From the NCBI RefSeq assembly GCF_023109105.1, contig NZ_JALDTZ010000006.1, positions 1-64,000 of the forward strand: a DNA stretch of 64,000 bases, in the 5' to 3' direction. The notes below the pieces were generated by a model that was given only the letters and a program-made list of their open reading frames with translations, did no database searches and had not been told where the DNA came from. Origin of the DNA: Streptococcus mitis (lineage in GTDB: Bacteria > Bacillota > Bacilli > Lactobacillales > Streptococcaceae). Shown here one piece after another: positions 19,815 through 26,731 of the stretch. A program made the position numbers and the translations under genes. Position 1 is the stretch's first letter. Each line of letters begins with the position of its first letter.

Positions 19815-20426
19815 TTATAAATAAGCTAATAGTGGCAAACTGTTGTAAAACATATGGACTAGAGTAGAAACCCATAGGTTTTGGCTCTTTTTATAAGCAA
19901 AACCCAGCAACAAGCCCCCAAGTAGATAATAGAAAAACGAAGGCACATCATAAGGATCATGCATGAACGAAAAGAGAGAGGAAGTCAACACAAGTCCTAA
20001 CCACGAATTGTCAAAAACTGCACCCTGAAGAAGGCCTCTAAACAGGAGTTCCTCCTGGACAGGTGCCAAAATTGTGACACTGACAATAAAGGAAAGCGAG
20101 AGTCCTTTACTCGCTTCCTCAAGGTGTTGAACCGAAGCACCAGAAGCAACTGAGAAAAAGGCATGATAGCCTATATTTACAAGCACCATGAGAAGGAAGA
20201 TTCCAATGATGAGCAAGACTTGTTTCTTACTTAAAATCTCAAAAGAAATCATATCAAACCATTTTGCATAACCAAAACTAAGGAAAAGCAAGAGACTCTT
20301 TATCATAATGAATGTGTACTGGTGTTGAAAATAATCTCCTTGATTGATGGAATAACCCGCTGCACCAATGATTGCAAATACTAAAAATCCCAAAAATAAG
20401 GCATGACACTTATTAAAAATAGCCAT
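19815..20426 (-). CDS. pncP: CPBP intramembrane protease, PncP-like (copy 2)
   Basis: 203 residues, several membrane helices, and the same CPBP motifs as copy 1 (EELLFRGLLQG, FSFMHD, LVHMFYNSL). The N-terminal half differs clearly from copy 1, while the 3' end matches almost base for base. The start at 20426 follows GAGGAGG; a longer frame to 20450 has no site. Downstream of blpZ in the BlpR-driven immunity operon. It could protect against a different bacteriocin from copy 1. Confidence 0.8.
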   Translation of the reverse strand: MAIFNKCHALFLGFLVFAIIGAAGYSINQGDYFQHQYTFIMIKSLLLFLSFGYAKWFDMISFEILSKKQVLLIIGIFLLMVLVNIGYHAFFSVASGASVQHLEEASKGLSLSFIVSVTILAPVQEELLFRGLLQGAVFDNSWLGLVLTSSLFSFMHDPYDVPSFFYYLLGGLLLGFAYKKSQNLWVSTLVHMFYNSLPLLAYL

Positions 20427-20456
20427 AAAATTATCCTCCTCACCAAACAAACCTCC

Positions 20457-20705
20457 CTACAAGTCATCCTTCAACTCTAGTCTTTCCAAAACAAACCATT
20501 TTAGTAACCAAAATCCGACAACATAACCAGCCCCTAAGAATATAGCCATAAGAGCTAGCATGGGATTTAGAAAAGAAAAGACCACAACAGATACAAAAGT
20601 TAGCACAAAAACATTAAAGGCAATGGTGTCAGAAGCCAAGACTAGAATATAGGGTGTCAACCAGTCTAATGTTTTAGAATCTAGAAAAAATAAGTGTTTA
20701 TACAT
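20457..20705 (-). CDS. blpZ: BlpZ-like immunity-region membrane protein
   Basis: 82 residues with two hydrophobic segments (LTPYILVLASDTIAFNVFVL, LMAIFLGAGYVVGFWLLKW) and a charged tail. It matches, as I remember it, BlpZ of the pneumococcal blp immunity region, between blpY and pncP exactly as here. Exact function unproven; it is needed with BlpY for self-protection in some strains. An inactive copy lies at 19394-19806. Confidence 0.75.
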   Translation of the reverse strand: MYKHLFFLDSKTLDWLTPYILVLASDTIAFNVFVLTFVSVVVFSFLNPMLALMAIFLGAGYVVGFWLLKWFVLERLELKDDL

Positions 20706-20746
20706 GATAACCTCCTCTATGACTGAAAAGATAGCCTTTTGATTTT

Positions 20747-21451
20747 TTACCCCAAGACCCTGTGTAAAAAAGTGAGCAAAAATGGTAAAGTCGCTACAAT
20801 ATTATTAATCACATGCACCGCATAGGATGGATAAATGCTCTTGGTATAGCGGGTCAAACCAGCAAAAATGATTCCAAATGTTGTAAAAACGAAAATATCT
20901 AACAGACTAGGCAGACTTAAAAAATGAGGAAGAGCAAACAGAATGGAAGGAAGAAGTAAATCAAGGCCAAATCGCGAATGTTTAAAGAAAGCATGTTGCA
21001 ACAACCCCCTATAGATCAATTCTTCCATCAGTGGCACTAGAAAGAACAAGGTTATATAGATACCTAGCTCGGCAAAGTTGGTCCCACTATAACCAATAAA
21101 TACGGCCCAACCTTCAGCAGTTGACTGAGCATGTTTAGCTGTCTGAACGTTAAAAGAGATAACGTTAAAAGAGATATGGAGCACTACTACTAATACTGTC
21201 AAAATCGAATACCAAAGCCATTTTTTTCTTGGAATTTGAAAGAGATAGCCATGGCCTGTCTTAACCAGAATCCAAATCATGACCCCGCTAAATAGCAAAC
21301 TCAAGATATTTCGAATCCAGAAGAAATTGCCTATCTGAGAAGAAAATTGCCAATAATTTTGGACTATAAGCGTTAGCTGAGAAAGGCCAAATACGAAAAA
21401 TAAGTAAGACAAGACTGCACTTATTTTGAAGATAAGCTGATACTTTTTCAT
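20747..21451 (-). CDS. blpY: BlpY-like CPBP membrane protease, bacteriocin immunity
   Basis: 234-residue polytopic membrane protein with the CPBP (Abi) motifs EELIYRGLLQHAF and a later LFALPHFLS histidine segment. It corresponds to BlpY, the main immunity protease of the blp region. The start at 21451 is chosen because homology begins at MKKYQLIF, with GGAAGA upstream. In the operon reading blpY-blpZ-pncP, driven from the BlpR-type box at 22261-22290 through ORFs 22087 and 21924. Confidence 0.78.
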   Translation of the reverse strand: MKKYQLIFKISAVLSYLFFVFGLSQLTLIVQNYWQFSSQIGNFFWIRNILSLLFSGVMIWILVKTGHGYLFQIPRKKWLWYSILTVLVVVLHISFNVISFNVQTAKHAQSTAEGWAVFIGYSGTNFAELGIYITLFFLVPLMEELIYRGLLQHAFFKHSRFGLDLLLPSILFALPHFLSLPSLLDIFVFTTFGIIFAGLTRYTKSIYPSYAVHVINNIVATLPFLLTFLHRVLG

Positions 21452-21536
21452 AGAAATTCTTCCCACTATCTACAAGACAGTGACTAGCCTAATACCTCCT
21501 CTTGCTAGACCATAGACTAGTCGCATATAAAGCAAC

Positions 21537-21734
21537 CTACTTTTTATAATACTTCAAACCCCAAATGAGCAGAAGCATAATAAGCAAGCAGAGAATGGCA
21601 CCAATATAGGCTATTAATTGTTGATAGGATTCTCCTGCTGTGATACCTCTATACAAACAGATAATAGACATAAAGCCTGTCAAGCCGATGAACATGAGTT
21701 GATTGGTTCTAGGACTAACCAAATCATCATTTAC
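21537..21734 (-). pseudogene. Truncated duplicate of the 134-residue immunity-type gene
   Basis: About 65 codons (NDDLVSPRTNQLMFIGLTGF... to LKYYKK) matching the C-terminal half of the gene at 22311-22715 with one amino-acid difference over 60 residues. The 5' half is absent and no ATG or ribosome site is left in frame. The break coincides with the end of the upstream 65-residue gene, whose stop lies inside the fragment's first codons. Confidence 0.85.
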
Positions 21735-21924
21735 GTATATTTAAGAGCATCTCTTTTATGTTAGTGTATATTAACACTAAAAAACAAGTTAGGCCAATAA
21801 TATTTAAAATGAACAATAACGGGGTTAAGTCTCTAAAAAAATTATCCACTGACTCTACAAGAAATACTATACATACTATGGTCGAAACTATTTTTTTCTT
21901 ATCCATAATAGCTAAATCAATCAT
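21727..21924 (-). CDS. Small membrane protein, putative bacteriocin immunity
   Basis: 65 residues starting MIDLAIMDKKKIVSTIV. Two hydrophobic helices flank a short acidic/aromatic loop (ESVDNFFRDL), with a Lys/Arg tail. The ATG overlaps the stop of the upstream 56-residue gene by eight bases, so it is co-translated. It has the size and charge of small blp immunity proteins, but I recognise no exact family. Confidence 0.6.
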   Translation of the reverse strand: MIDLAIMDKKKIVSTIVCIVFLVESVDNFFRDLTPLLFILNIIGLTCFLVLIYTNIKEMLLNIRK

Positions 21925-22087
21925 TTTTTCTTCTTTTGTATTTCTTATAATTAACATGACACGATATAATGGAAGTAATAATTAACACACCTCCAATAAT
22001 AAAGTTTAATAAATCCTGATGCTCTACAACTATGTACAAACCAAATAAACATAGGCCAAATTGCGAAATACAGTTTTGAAATTTCAT
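21917..22087 (-). CDS. Small membrane protein, putative bacteriocin immunity
   Basis: 56 residues starting MKFQNCISQFGLCLFGLYIV. Two hydrophobic segments and a strongly basic end (NYKKYKRRKND) fit a small inner-membrane immunity protein. A G-rich ribosome site (GGTGGGGGC) precedes the ATG. It is the first gene behind the BlpR-type promoter at 22228-22290 and overlaps the next gene. A 62-codon frame on the same strand (21951-22139) covers the same DNA but has no ribosome site and an unlikely Trp/Cys-rich product. Confidence 0.6.
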   Translation of the reverse strand: MKFQNCISQFGLCLFGLYIVVEHQDLLNFIIGGVLIITSIISCHVNYKKYKRRKND

Positions 22088-22227
22088 CAAGCCCCCACCC
22101 CCATTTTACAAAATTGATATACACTCTAACTTGGTCCATACAATATACCTTATAAGTATTTACTATTAATAAAATCTATAAGATTAATACATTTCTTTTT
22201 TGTCTTGTTGCAACTTTGACAAGTTTG

Positions 22228-22290
22228 GTATATCATTGTTTTTTAAAATTTTTCATCCAAATCTTGAATAGTCATCGAAACGTCTTAAAT
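22228..22290 (-). promoter_or_regulatory. BlpR-type box and promoter of the immunity operon
   Basis: Minus-strand direct repeats ATTTAAGAC (22282-22290) and ATTCAAGAT (22261-22269), exactly 21 bp apart, followed 36 bp later by -10 TATACC (22228-22233). The flanks (TTGGATGAAAA..., AAACTTGTC) match the box at 23520. It drives the 56- and 65-residue genes, blpY, blpZ and pncP. Confidence 0.8.
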
Positions 22291-22310
22291 TGCAAAATCT
22301 TCATTGGTCC

Positions 22311-22715
22311 CTACTTTTTATAATACTTCAAGCCCCAAATGAGCAAAAGCATGATAAGTAAGCAGAGAATAGCGCCAATATAGGCTATTAGTTGTTGGTA
22401 GGATTCTCCTGCTGTGATACCCCTATACAAACATATAATAGACATAAAACCTGTCAAGCCGATATACATAAGTTGATTGGTTCTAGGACTAACCAAATCA
22501 TCATCTTCAAACTCTCTTATCCTCATCTCCCTAGTGAGGTAAACAGTGACCAAAATAGAAGCCAAGTTAATAACTACTAAAAGAAATTGGAAAACCAAGG
22601 AAAAATTTAAAAACTGACGAGATAAAAATAGATAAGTAGAGACAAGCAAGGGCAACTGACCTAGGAACAATCTTGCAAGGAAGATATTCCGTTTTTTAGC
22701 AAGAAAAGCTTTCAT
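22311..22715 (-). CDS. Four-helix membrane protein of the blp immunity region
   Basis: 134 residues with four predicted membrane helices and a charged cytoplasmic loop (YLTREMRIREFEDDDLVSPRTNQ). Its place and topology resemble BlpX-type immunity genes, but I am not certain of the family. The start overlaps the stop of the 54-residue gene (ATGA), so the two are coupled behind the box at 22968-22997. Its 3' half is duplicated at 21537-21734. Confidence 0.6.
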   Translation of the reverse strand: MKAFLAKKRNIFLARLFLGQLPLLVSTYLFLSRQFLNFSLVFQFLLVVINLASILVTVYLTREMRIREFEDDDLVSPRTNQLMYIGLTGFMSIICLYRGITAGESYQQLIAYIGAILCLLIMLLLIWGLKYYKK

Positions 22716-22876
22716 TTCTTTACTCCTTTCTTTTTAGTTAAAGCAACATAGATCATAACCGCAATCAAATAGGCTATGGTATAAAATAACTGATACCAAA
22801 TACTCTCCCTAAGCGGATAAAGAAAGATGGACATAATCAGATACAAGATGAAAATGATAAGTATTTTTCTCTTCAT
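22712..22876 (-). CDS. 54-residue membrane protein, putative immunity peptide
   Basis: MKRKILIIFILYLIMSIFLY, then RESIWYQLF and a second hydrophobic run, ending LTKKKGVKK. Two membrane helices and basic ends fit a small immunity protein. A GAGGGAA ribosome site precedes the ATG, and its stop overlaps the next start in ATGA. First gene of the unit behind the BlpR-type promoter at 22934-22997. Confidence 0.65.
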   Translation of the reverse strand: MKRKILIIFILYLIMSIFLYPLRESIWYQLFYTIAYLIAVMIYVALTKKKGVKK

Positions 22877-22933
22877 AAGATTCCCTCCTAAATGTATGCT
22901 TTATCTTAGTTGAGCAAGAACCTCTACACTGCT

Positions 22934-22997
22934 AGTATAGCACTCATTTTGACCTTGGAACACTCAAATCATAAATGGTCATCAAAACATCTTGAAT
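22934..22997 (-). promoter_or_regulatory. BlpR-type box and promoter
   Basis: Minus-strand repeats ATTCAAGAT (22989-22997) and ATTTATGAT (22968-22976), 21 bp apart. The -10 TATACT (22934-22939) lies 37 bp after the second repeat start. It drives the 54- and 134-residue membrane genes. Confidence 0.78.
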
Positions 22998-23000
22998 TGT

Positions 23001-23037
23001 AAAAAATTTAAAAAGCAAGTATGAAAAACATACTTGC
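23001..23037 (-). terminator. Terminator of the 118-residue membrane gene
   Basis: GCAAGTATG/CATACTTGC stem, five-nt loop, then a T-rich run on the minus strand. It insulates the BlpR box just downstream from read-through. Confidence 0.75.
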
Positions 23038-23075
23038 CCTAAGGGAATTTAACAATAATCGAAAACTATTCACCC

Positions 23076-23432
23076 TCACTTTCGTCTGTTCTGATAGATT
23101 CTCATGATCGCAACAAGGATACAGGCTGTCCCACTTGCCAAAACGAGAAGGGTAATGATAATGTTGAGGATTTCAGGCGTACTCTCTATTCTGTTGACAA
23201 GACGGAGTAGAGATATAACTGCCAACTGAATCAGGAGTATTGATTCTACATTTACCAATGAAGTCTGTCGGTTCTTAACTGCATATAAAAAGGCTGGTAG
23301 CAAAACACAGGCTATAGCAATCACAAACAGGTTACTCCCTGTTTCTTCTCCCTTGTTCACCACGGAAATCATGAGAAGATTCGATGCTATAATCAACGTA
23401 GAACAGATGATAAAAAAGGATTTCTTATTCAT
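23076..23432 (-). CDS. 118-residue membrane protein of the blp region
   Basis: Starts MNKKSFFIICSTLIIASNLL after a GAGGT site; a longer frame to 23489 would run through the promoter region. Four hydrophobic helices separated by short loops (NKGEETGS, KNRQTS) and ending YQNRRK. It resembles the immunity-type proteins around it in size and topology, but no family is recognised. It is divergent from the 52-residue gene at 23637. No BlpR-type box was seen on its own strand. Confidence 0.5.
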   Translation of the reverse strand: MNKKSFFIICSTLIIASNLLMISVVNKGEETGSNLFVIAIACVLLPAFLYAVKNRQTSLVNVESILLIQLAVISLLRLVNRIESTPEILNIIITLLVLASGTACILVAIMRIYQNRRK

Positions 23433-23519
23433 ATAGGATACCTCACAAACTAGAGTATATATTATTTTTGGTTTCTGAATGATATTCATTATTTTGGTAA
23501 GGAGAAAGTTCTTTGTTCA

Positions 23520-23583
23520 ATTCAAGATGTTTCAATAACCATTCAAGATTTGGATGAAAATTTTTTAAAAATAGTACTATACT
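23520..23583 (+). promoter_or_regulatory. BlpR-type box and promoter
   Basis: Perfect direct repeat ATTCAAGAT at 23520-23528 and 23541-23549 (21 bp apart) and -10 TATACT at 23578-23583, 37 bp after the second repeat start. It is the best match of the five boxes and faces the small gene at 23637. Confidence 0.85.
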
Positions 23584-23636
23584 AAACTTGTCACATTTGC
23601 AACATAGCAAGAATCTATATTCGGAGGCAAGTAATC

Positions 23637-23795
23637 ATGAAGAGTAAGATTTATTATATATCCAATATTTTTTATGGAATATTACTATTTTCTATTGGAT
23701 TAACATCAAAAGTATTTATTTTTAGCAGTTTAATGTCCATAACTTTAATAACTCTATCTATAATAGGATTATTAAAAACTAAAAATAAAAAGTAG
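23637..23795 (+). CDS. 52-residue membrane protein under BlpR control
   Basis: MKSKIYYISNIFYGILLFSI..., two hydrophobic helices, ending LLKTKNKK. An excellent GGAGG ribosome site lies seven bases upstream and a BlpR-type promoter 50 bp ahead. It has no double-glycine leader, so it is more likely an immunity peptide than a bacteriocin. It was too short to be obvious and is the only plus-strand gene in this part of the locus. After it, 23796-23953 holds only the blpH terminator hairpin and no trace of blpC. Confidence 0.65.
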   Translation: MKSKIYYISNIFYGILLFSIGLTSKVFIFSSLMSITLITLSIIGLLKTKNKK

Positions 23796-23917
23796 ATATA
23801 GCAGAATTAGATTTCAAAAATTAGAACCCCCTCCCGATAGTTGATGATAGAGAAAATTATTTCATACAAGCAATTTACTGTAACTCAAAACTACTTTGAT
23901 TAACTATTCAGCCATAC

Positions 23918-23950
23918 AGACCGAGAAACAAGCACTCTCGGTCTTATTTT
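23918..23950 (-). terminator. blpH terminator
   Basis: GACCGAGAGTGCTTGTTTCTCGGTC hairpin region (GACCGAG/CTCGGTC) next to a T/A-rich run just after the blpH stop codon. Confidence 0.55.
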
Positions 23951-23953
23951 TTA

Positions 23954-25294
23954 TCATTCTGTATGTATTATAGTAAACACCTGACGAAAGACTTGATCTT
24001 GACAGGTGGTATTGAGACTGGCATTGGGATAACTTTCCACAATCTTCATGACGGTATAGAGACCAACACCTCGGTCCTCCCCCTTAGAACTAACTCCAAA
24101 AGAGAAGATTTCAGAAACATCTATACTCTCTTCTTTGATGGAGTTTTCAATGATAAAGGTTTCCTGTACTCCATTTTTTATAAAGGCGATTGAGACATGA
24201 GGTTGACTAGCCTCTGCACTGGCTTCAATAGCATTGTCACAAAGGATAGACACAATGGTTAGAAAATCAAGTAGGCTCATCTCCTCGACCTGAATCTCCT
24301 CTGGAACTTCGACATTAAAGACAATGTTCTTATCTCTGGCTTTTAAAAATTTCCCTGCTAGGAGACTTTTGAGGGCTTTATCACGAATATTCACCAATCG
24401 GCCCAGGTCATATTTATTGTCCTGCAATTTTTCACTAGAATCCTTTAAGACCGAGTCATAGACCTCTTTTATCTGCTCCATATCCTCCTCTTCAATGCCC
24501 AGACGTAAGCTGGTCAAGAGGTTGGTGTAGTCATGGCGAAAACTCCGGACTTCCTTGTAAAGTTCCTCTATATGCCGACTATAGCGTTCCATATCTCTGT
24601 AGCGCAAGGCCTGCTCTTGGTCCAGTCTCTCATGGAGTTTGTTCTTCAAATAGGTATCCAATTTCTTGATAATCCCCATAAAAAAGAGTAGGTAAAAGAC
24701 TAGGATGAGATGGCGAACAGTCTTTGATTGGATATTGTATGCATATTCAAAGTAAGACAGATTTTCCATGACTAGAAAGTAAGCCCCCATTATCCAGTTA
24801 ATCTTAGTCAGGGACTGTTGAAAACCTTTATCTAGAATCTCCCTTCTCAAGTTAGTGAAATCATAGTCCAACCATTTCAAAAAGGCTAATACTATGGAGT
24901 AAACGAATATCATAATCAACAAAAAGAGAGGATTTCCATCTCCATCTACAATCCCTTGCCCCAAAAACGGAAACACAAAATAGGAAACACTTCTGTAAAA
25001 GATATCCATCAATACAATTGGAAAGAGACCATAAAAGAAAAGGAGTTTTTTAGGAAGCTCTCTTAACAATAAGAGAGATAAGCTGATGCCGAACAAGGGT
25101 TCTATAAAGTATGACAGATAGTCAGTCAAGACTAAAAATTTAAAAGTTGTAACAATTGCTGCTAGAAGAAATTTTAGAAGAAAGGCCTTAAAAATTCTAT
25201 CGAAAGTGAGACTAATTCCATCTACCTTAAAGAACATGATAATTTCTAGCCCAATAATAGCTAGTGAATACAATATCATCCAAAAAATATACAT
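23954..25294 (-). CDS. blpH: BlpH-type histidine kinase (HPK10 family)
   Basis: 446-residue sensor kinase for peptide pheromone. The first ~210 residues hold six or seven membrane helices. The phospho-acceptor motif is EVRSFRHDYTN with His254. The ATPase part shows the N box DNAIEASAEA and the G box SSKGEDRGVGLYTV. It is complete, 13 bp downstream of blpR with a GAGGAG site. In pneumococcus BlpH binds processed BlpC. No blpC gene lies in this window, so the ligand must come from elsewhere or from neighbours. Assignment to blp rather than another HPK10 system rests on blpT, the boxes and the immunity genes. Confidence 0.88.
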   Translation of the reverse strand: MYIFWMILYSLAIIGLEIIMFFKVDGISLTFDRIFKAFLLKFLLAAIVTTFKFLVLTDYLSYFIEPLFGISLSLLLLRELPKKLLFFYGLFPIVLMDIFYRSVSYFVFPFLGQGIVDGDGNPLFLLIMIFVYSIVLAFLKWLDYDFTNLRREILDKGFQQSLTKINWIMGAYFLVMENLSYFEYAYNIQSKTVRHLILVFYLLFFMGIIKKLDTYLKNKLHERLDQEQALRYRDMERYSRHIEELYKEVRSFRHDYTNLLTSLRLGIEEEDMEQIKEVYDSVLKDSSEKLQDNKYDLGRLVNIRDKALKSLLAGKFLKARDKNIVFNVEVPEEIQVEEMSLLDFLTIVSILCDNAIEASAEASQPHVSIAFIKNGVQETFIIENSIKEESIDVSEIFSFGVSSKGEDRGVGLYTVMKIVESYPNASLNTTCQDQVFRQVFTIIHTE

Positions 25295-25307
25295 AAATTC
25301 TCCTCAC

Positions 25308-26045
25308 TCAGTGTAAGTTATTGATAGCCTCAGACACTTCCCTGACCTTATAACGCGCTATCATACAGCTTCCACCATTGGGAAAGAAAAGCAGTTTTTC
25401 TTTCTTATCCAAACGAACCACATTGGCAGGATTGATGAGAAAAGAGCGGTGGCACTGCAAGAGACGAGGCTCCTGCTTGAAAACCTCCTCTAGACTCGCT
25501 GTAAATTCCAACCTGTCTGTCTTGGTATAGAGGATAACACGATGGGCTCTGGGCGACGTTTCGAGATAGTAAACCTCTTTAAAAGGATATTGGAATTGGG
25601 CAAATTTTGATTTAAAATAAAAGCAATCTTCCGCCAGACTTTTACTGTCTTGACTATTTGCATAGAGGAGGGCTGTCTCGATACGAGATTCAAACTCCTC
25701 TGCTGACAAGGCCTTATCAATGTAGTCCAAAGCAGACACTTGGTAGCGAAAGGACAGGGGCATAAACTCCGAGTGAGTCGTCACAAAGACGATCAAGGCA
25801 TAAGGATCCCGATCCCGAATCTTTCTAGCCACCTCTAGACCCTTCATCTCCTCATTTCGAATCTCAATATCCAAAAAGAATAGCTGATGGACTCCCTTCT
25901 CATGCACCTCTGCCAGCAGTTGATCTGACTTGCCAAAGACTTCAAAAGAGCTGGGAGTGATATGATGTACTTTCAAAAGTTTCTCAATCGTCGTTTCAAT
26001 CCTAGCCTGTTGGGAAAAATCATCCTCTAAAACAAATATTCTCAT
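25308..26045 (-). CDS. blpR: BlpR-type response regulator (LytTR)
   Basis: 245 residues. Receiver domain 1-~125 with acidic pocket LEDD, phospho-Asp59 (FFLDI) and conserved Thr/Lys region. LytTR DNA-binding domain ~140-240 (YLETSPRAHRVILYT, LQCHRSFLINPANVVRLDK). LytTR regulators of this kind bind two 9-bp direct repeats 12 bp apart, the very pattern found at five sites here. It forms an operon with blpH and has its own box at 26118-26147, so it is probably autoinduced. The blpS gene seen in pneumococcus is absent. Confidence 0.9.
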   Translation of the reverse strand: MRIFVLEDDFSQQARIETTIEKLLKVHHITPSSFEVFGKSDQLLAEVHEKGVHQLFFLDIEIRNEEMKGLEVARKIRDRDPYALIVFVTTHSEFMPLSFRYQVSALDYIDKALSAEEFESRIETALLYANSQDSKSLAEDCFYFKSKFAQFQYPFKEVYYLETSPRAHRVILYTKTDRLEFTASLEEVFKQEPRLLQCHRSFLINPANVVRLDKKEKLLFFPNGGSCMIARYKVREVSEAINNLH

Positions 26046-26100
26046 CTTCTTACTCTCCTTGTTTCAATTTCTTCCTAAAAAGAGAATAGCAAAAATACTA

Positions 26101-26147
26101 TGATACAAGCCCACCAAATCCTAAACAGGCCTTTAACGCTCCTGAAG
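26101..26147 (-). promoter_or_regulatory. BlpR-type box before blpRH
   Basis: Minus-strand repeats CTTCAGGAG (26139-26147) and GTTTAGGAT (26118-26126), 21 bp apart; a TATTCT -10 candidate follows ~38 bp after the second repeat start. It is more degenerate than the immunity boxes and implies autoregulation. Confidence 0.55.
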
Positions 26148-26214
26148 GGTATCTTGTTCCTCAAATAAGCATGATAATCTTACAACTATTTTATCATAAA
26201 ATCTTAACAGTACC

Positions 26215-26278
26215 ATTCAGGAAATTTCAAGTACAATTAAAGATTTGAGGCTGAAAAAGGATATAAAAGTGATAGACT
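26215..26278 (+). promoter_or_regulatory. BlpR-type box and promoter of blpT
   Basis: Repeats ATTCAGGAA (26215-26223) and ATTAAAGAT (26236-26244), 21 bp apart; -10 TAGACT (26273-26278) 37 bp after the second repeat start. Back to back with the blpRH box. Confidence 0.7.
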
Positions 26279-26340
26279 GACAGTATCAAAACACAGTTGC
26301 TAGAATCAAGACTGGCACCCAGATTAAAGGAGGAATTCTC

Positions 26341-26670
26341 ATGACAGATACAGACCCCATCAAAAGAGCTCAGACTTTGATTACTGACTTAAACAAAGCC
26401 TATCAAGCATGCAAACAGGCAACCGCTGACGACGTCCGCTTTCAGGAGCAATTAAACTCTATTCTTGGCTTTCTAGCCAAGGCTGAGACAGTGGATAATC
26501 GAGTCTTGATTGAACTGGAAAAATTTTACCAGACTTCCAGCCTTCTCATGGGACTCAGTGCTCTCAATCCAGATGCTCCAACTCGCGCCGCTTGGCGGGC
26601 CTATGACCGCTTCCACTTTGACCAAGTCAAGACAAAGTTGAGTCTCTACGGACCAACCATTATCCTGTAG
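26341..26670 (+). CDS. blpT: BlpT
   Basis: 109-residue soluble helical protein (MTDTDPIKRAQTLITDLNKAYQACKQATADDV...) matching my memory of pneumococcal BlpT, the first gene of the blp locus next to pptAB. Its molecular role is not established. The ribosome site AAAGGAGG is strong, and a BlpR-type promoter lies 60 bp upstream. It is divergent from blpRH and convergent with pptB. Confidence 0.78.
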   Translation: MTDTDPIKRAQTLITDLNKAYQACKQATADDVRFQEQLNSILGFLAKAETVDNRVLIELEKFYQTSSLLMGLSALNPDAPTRAAWRAYDRFHFDQVKTKLSLYGPTIIL

Positions 26671-26675
26671 AAAAT

Positions 26676-26712
26676 AAAAGAAGTTGAGACAAACTGCACT
26701 CAACTTCTTTTT
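26676..26712. terminator. Bidirectional terminator blpT/pptB
   Basis: AAAGAAGTTGAG/CTCAACTTCTTT stem with flanking A and T runs between the two convergent genes. Confidence 0.88.
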
Positions 26713-26731
26713 TAGTTTCATATAGGCAATG

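Noticed and set aside
21951-22139. 62-codon minus-strand frame rich in Trp and Cys
   Set aside because: No ribosome site, odd composition, and a better-supported 56-codon gene occupies the same DNA in another frame.
23796-23953. Possible blpC pheromone gene after blpH
   Set aside because: No start with a double-glycine leader in any frame; only a terminator hairpin.
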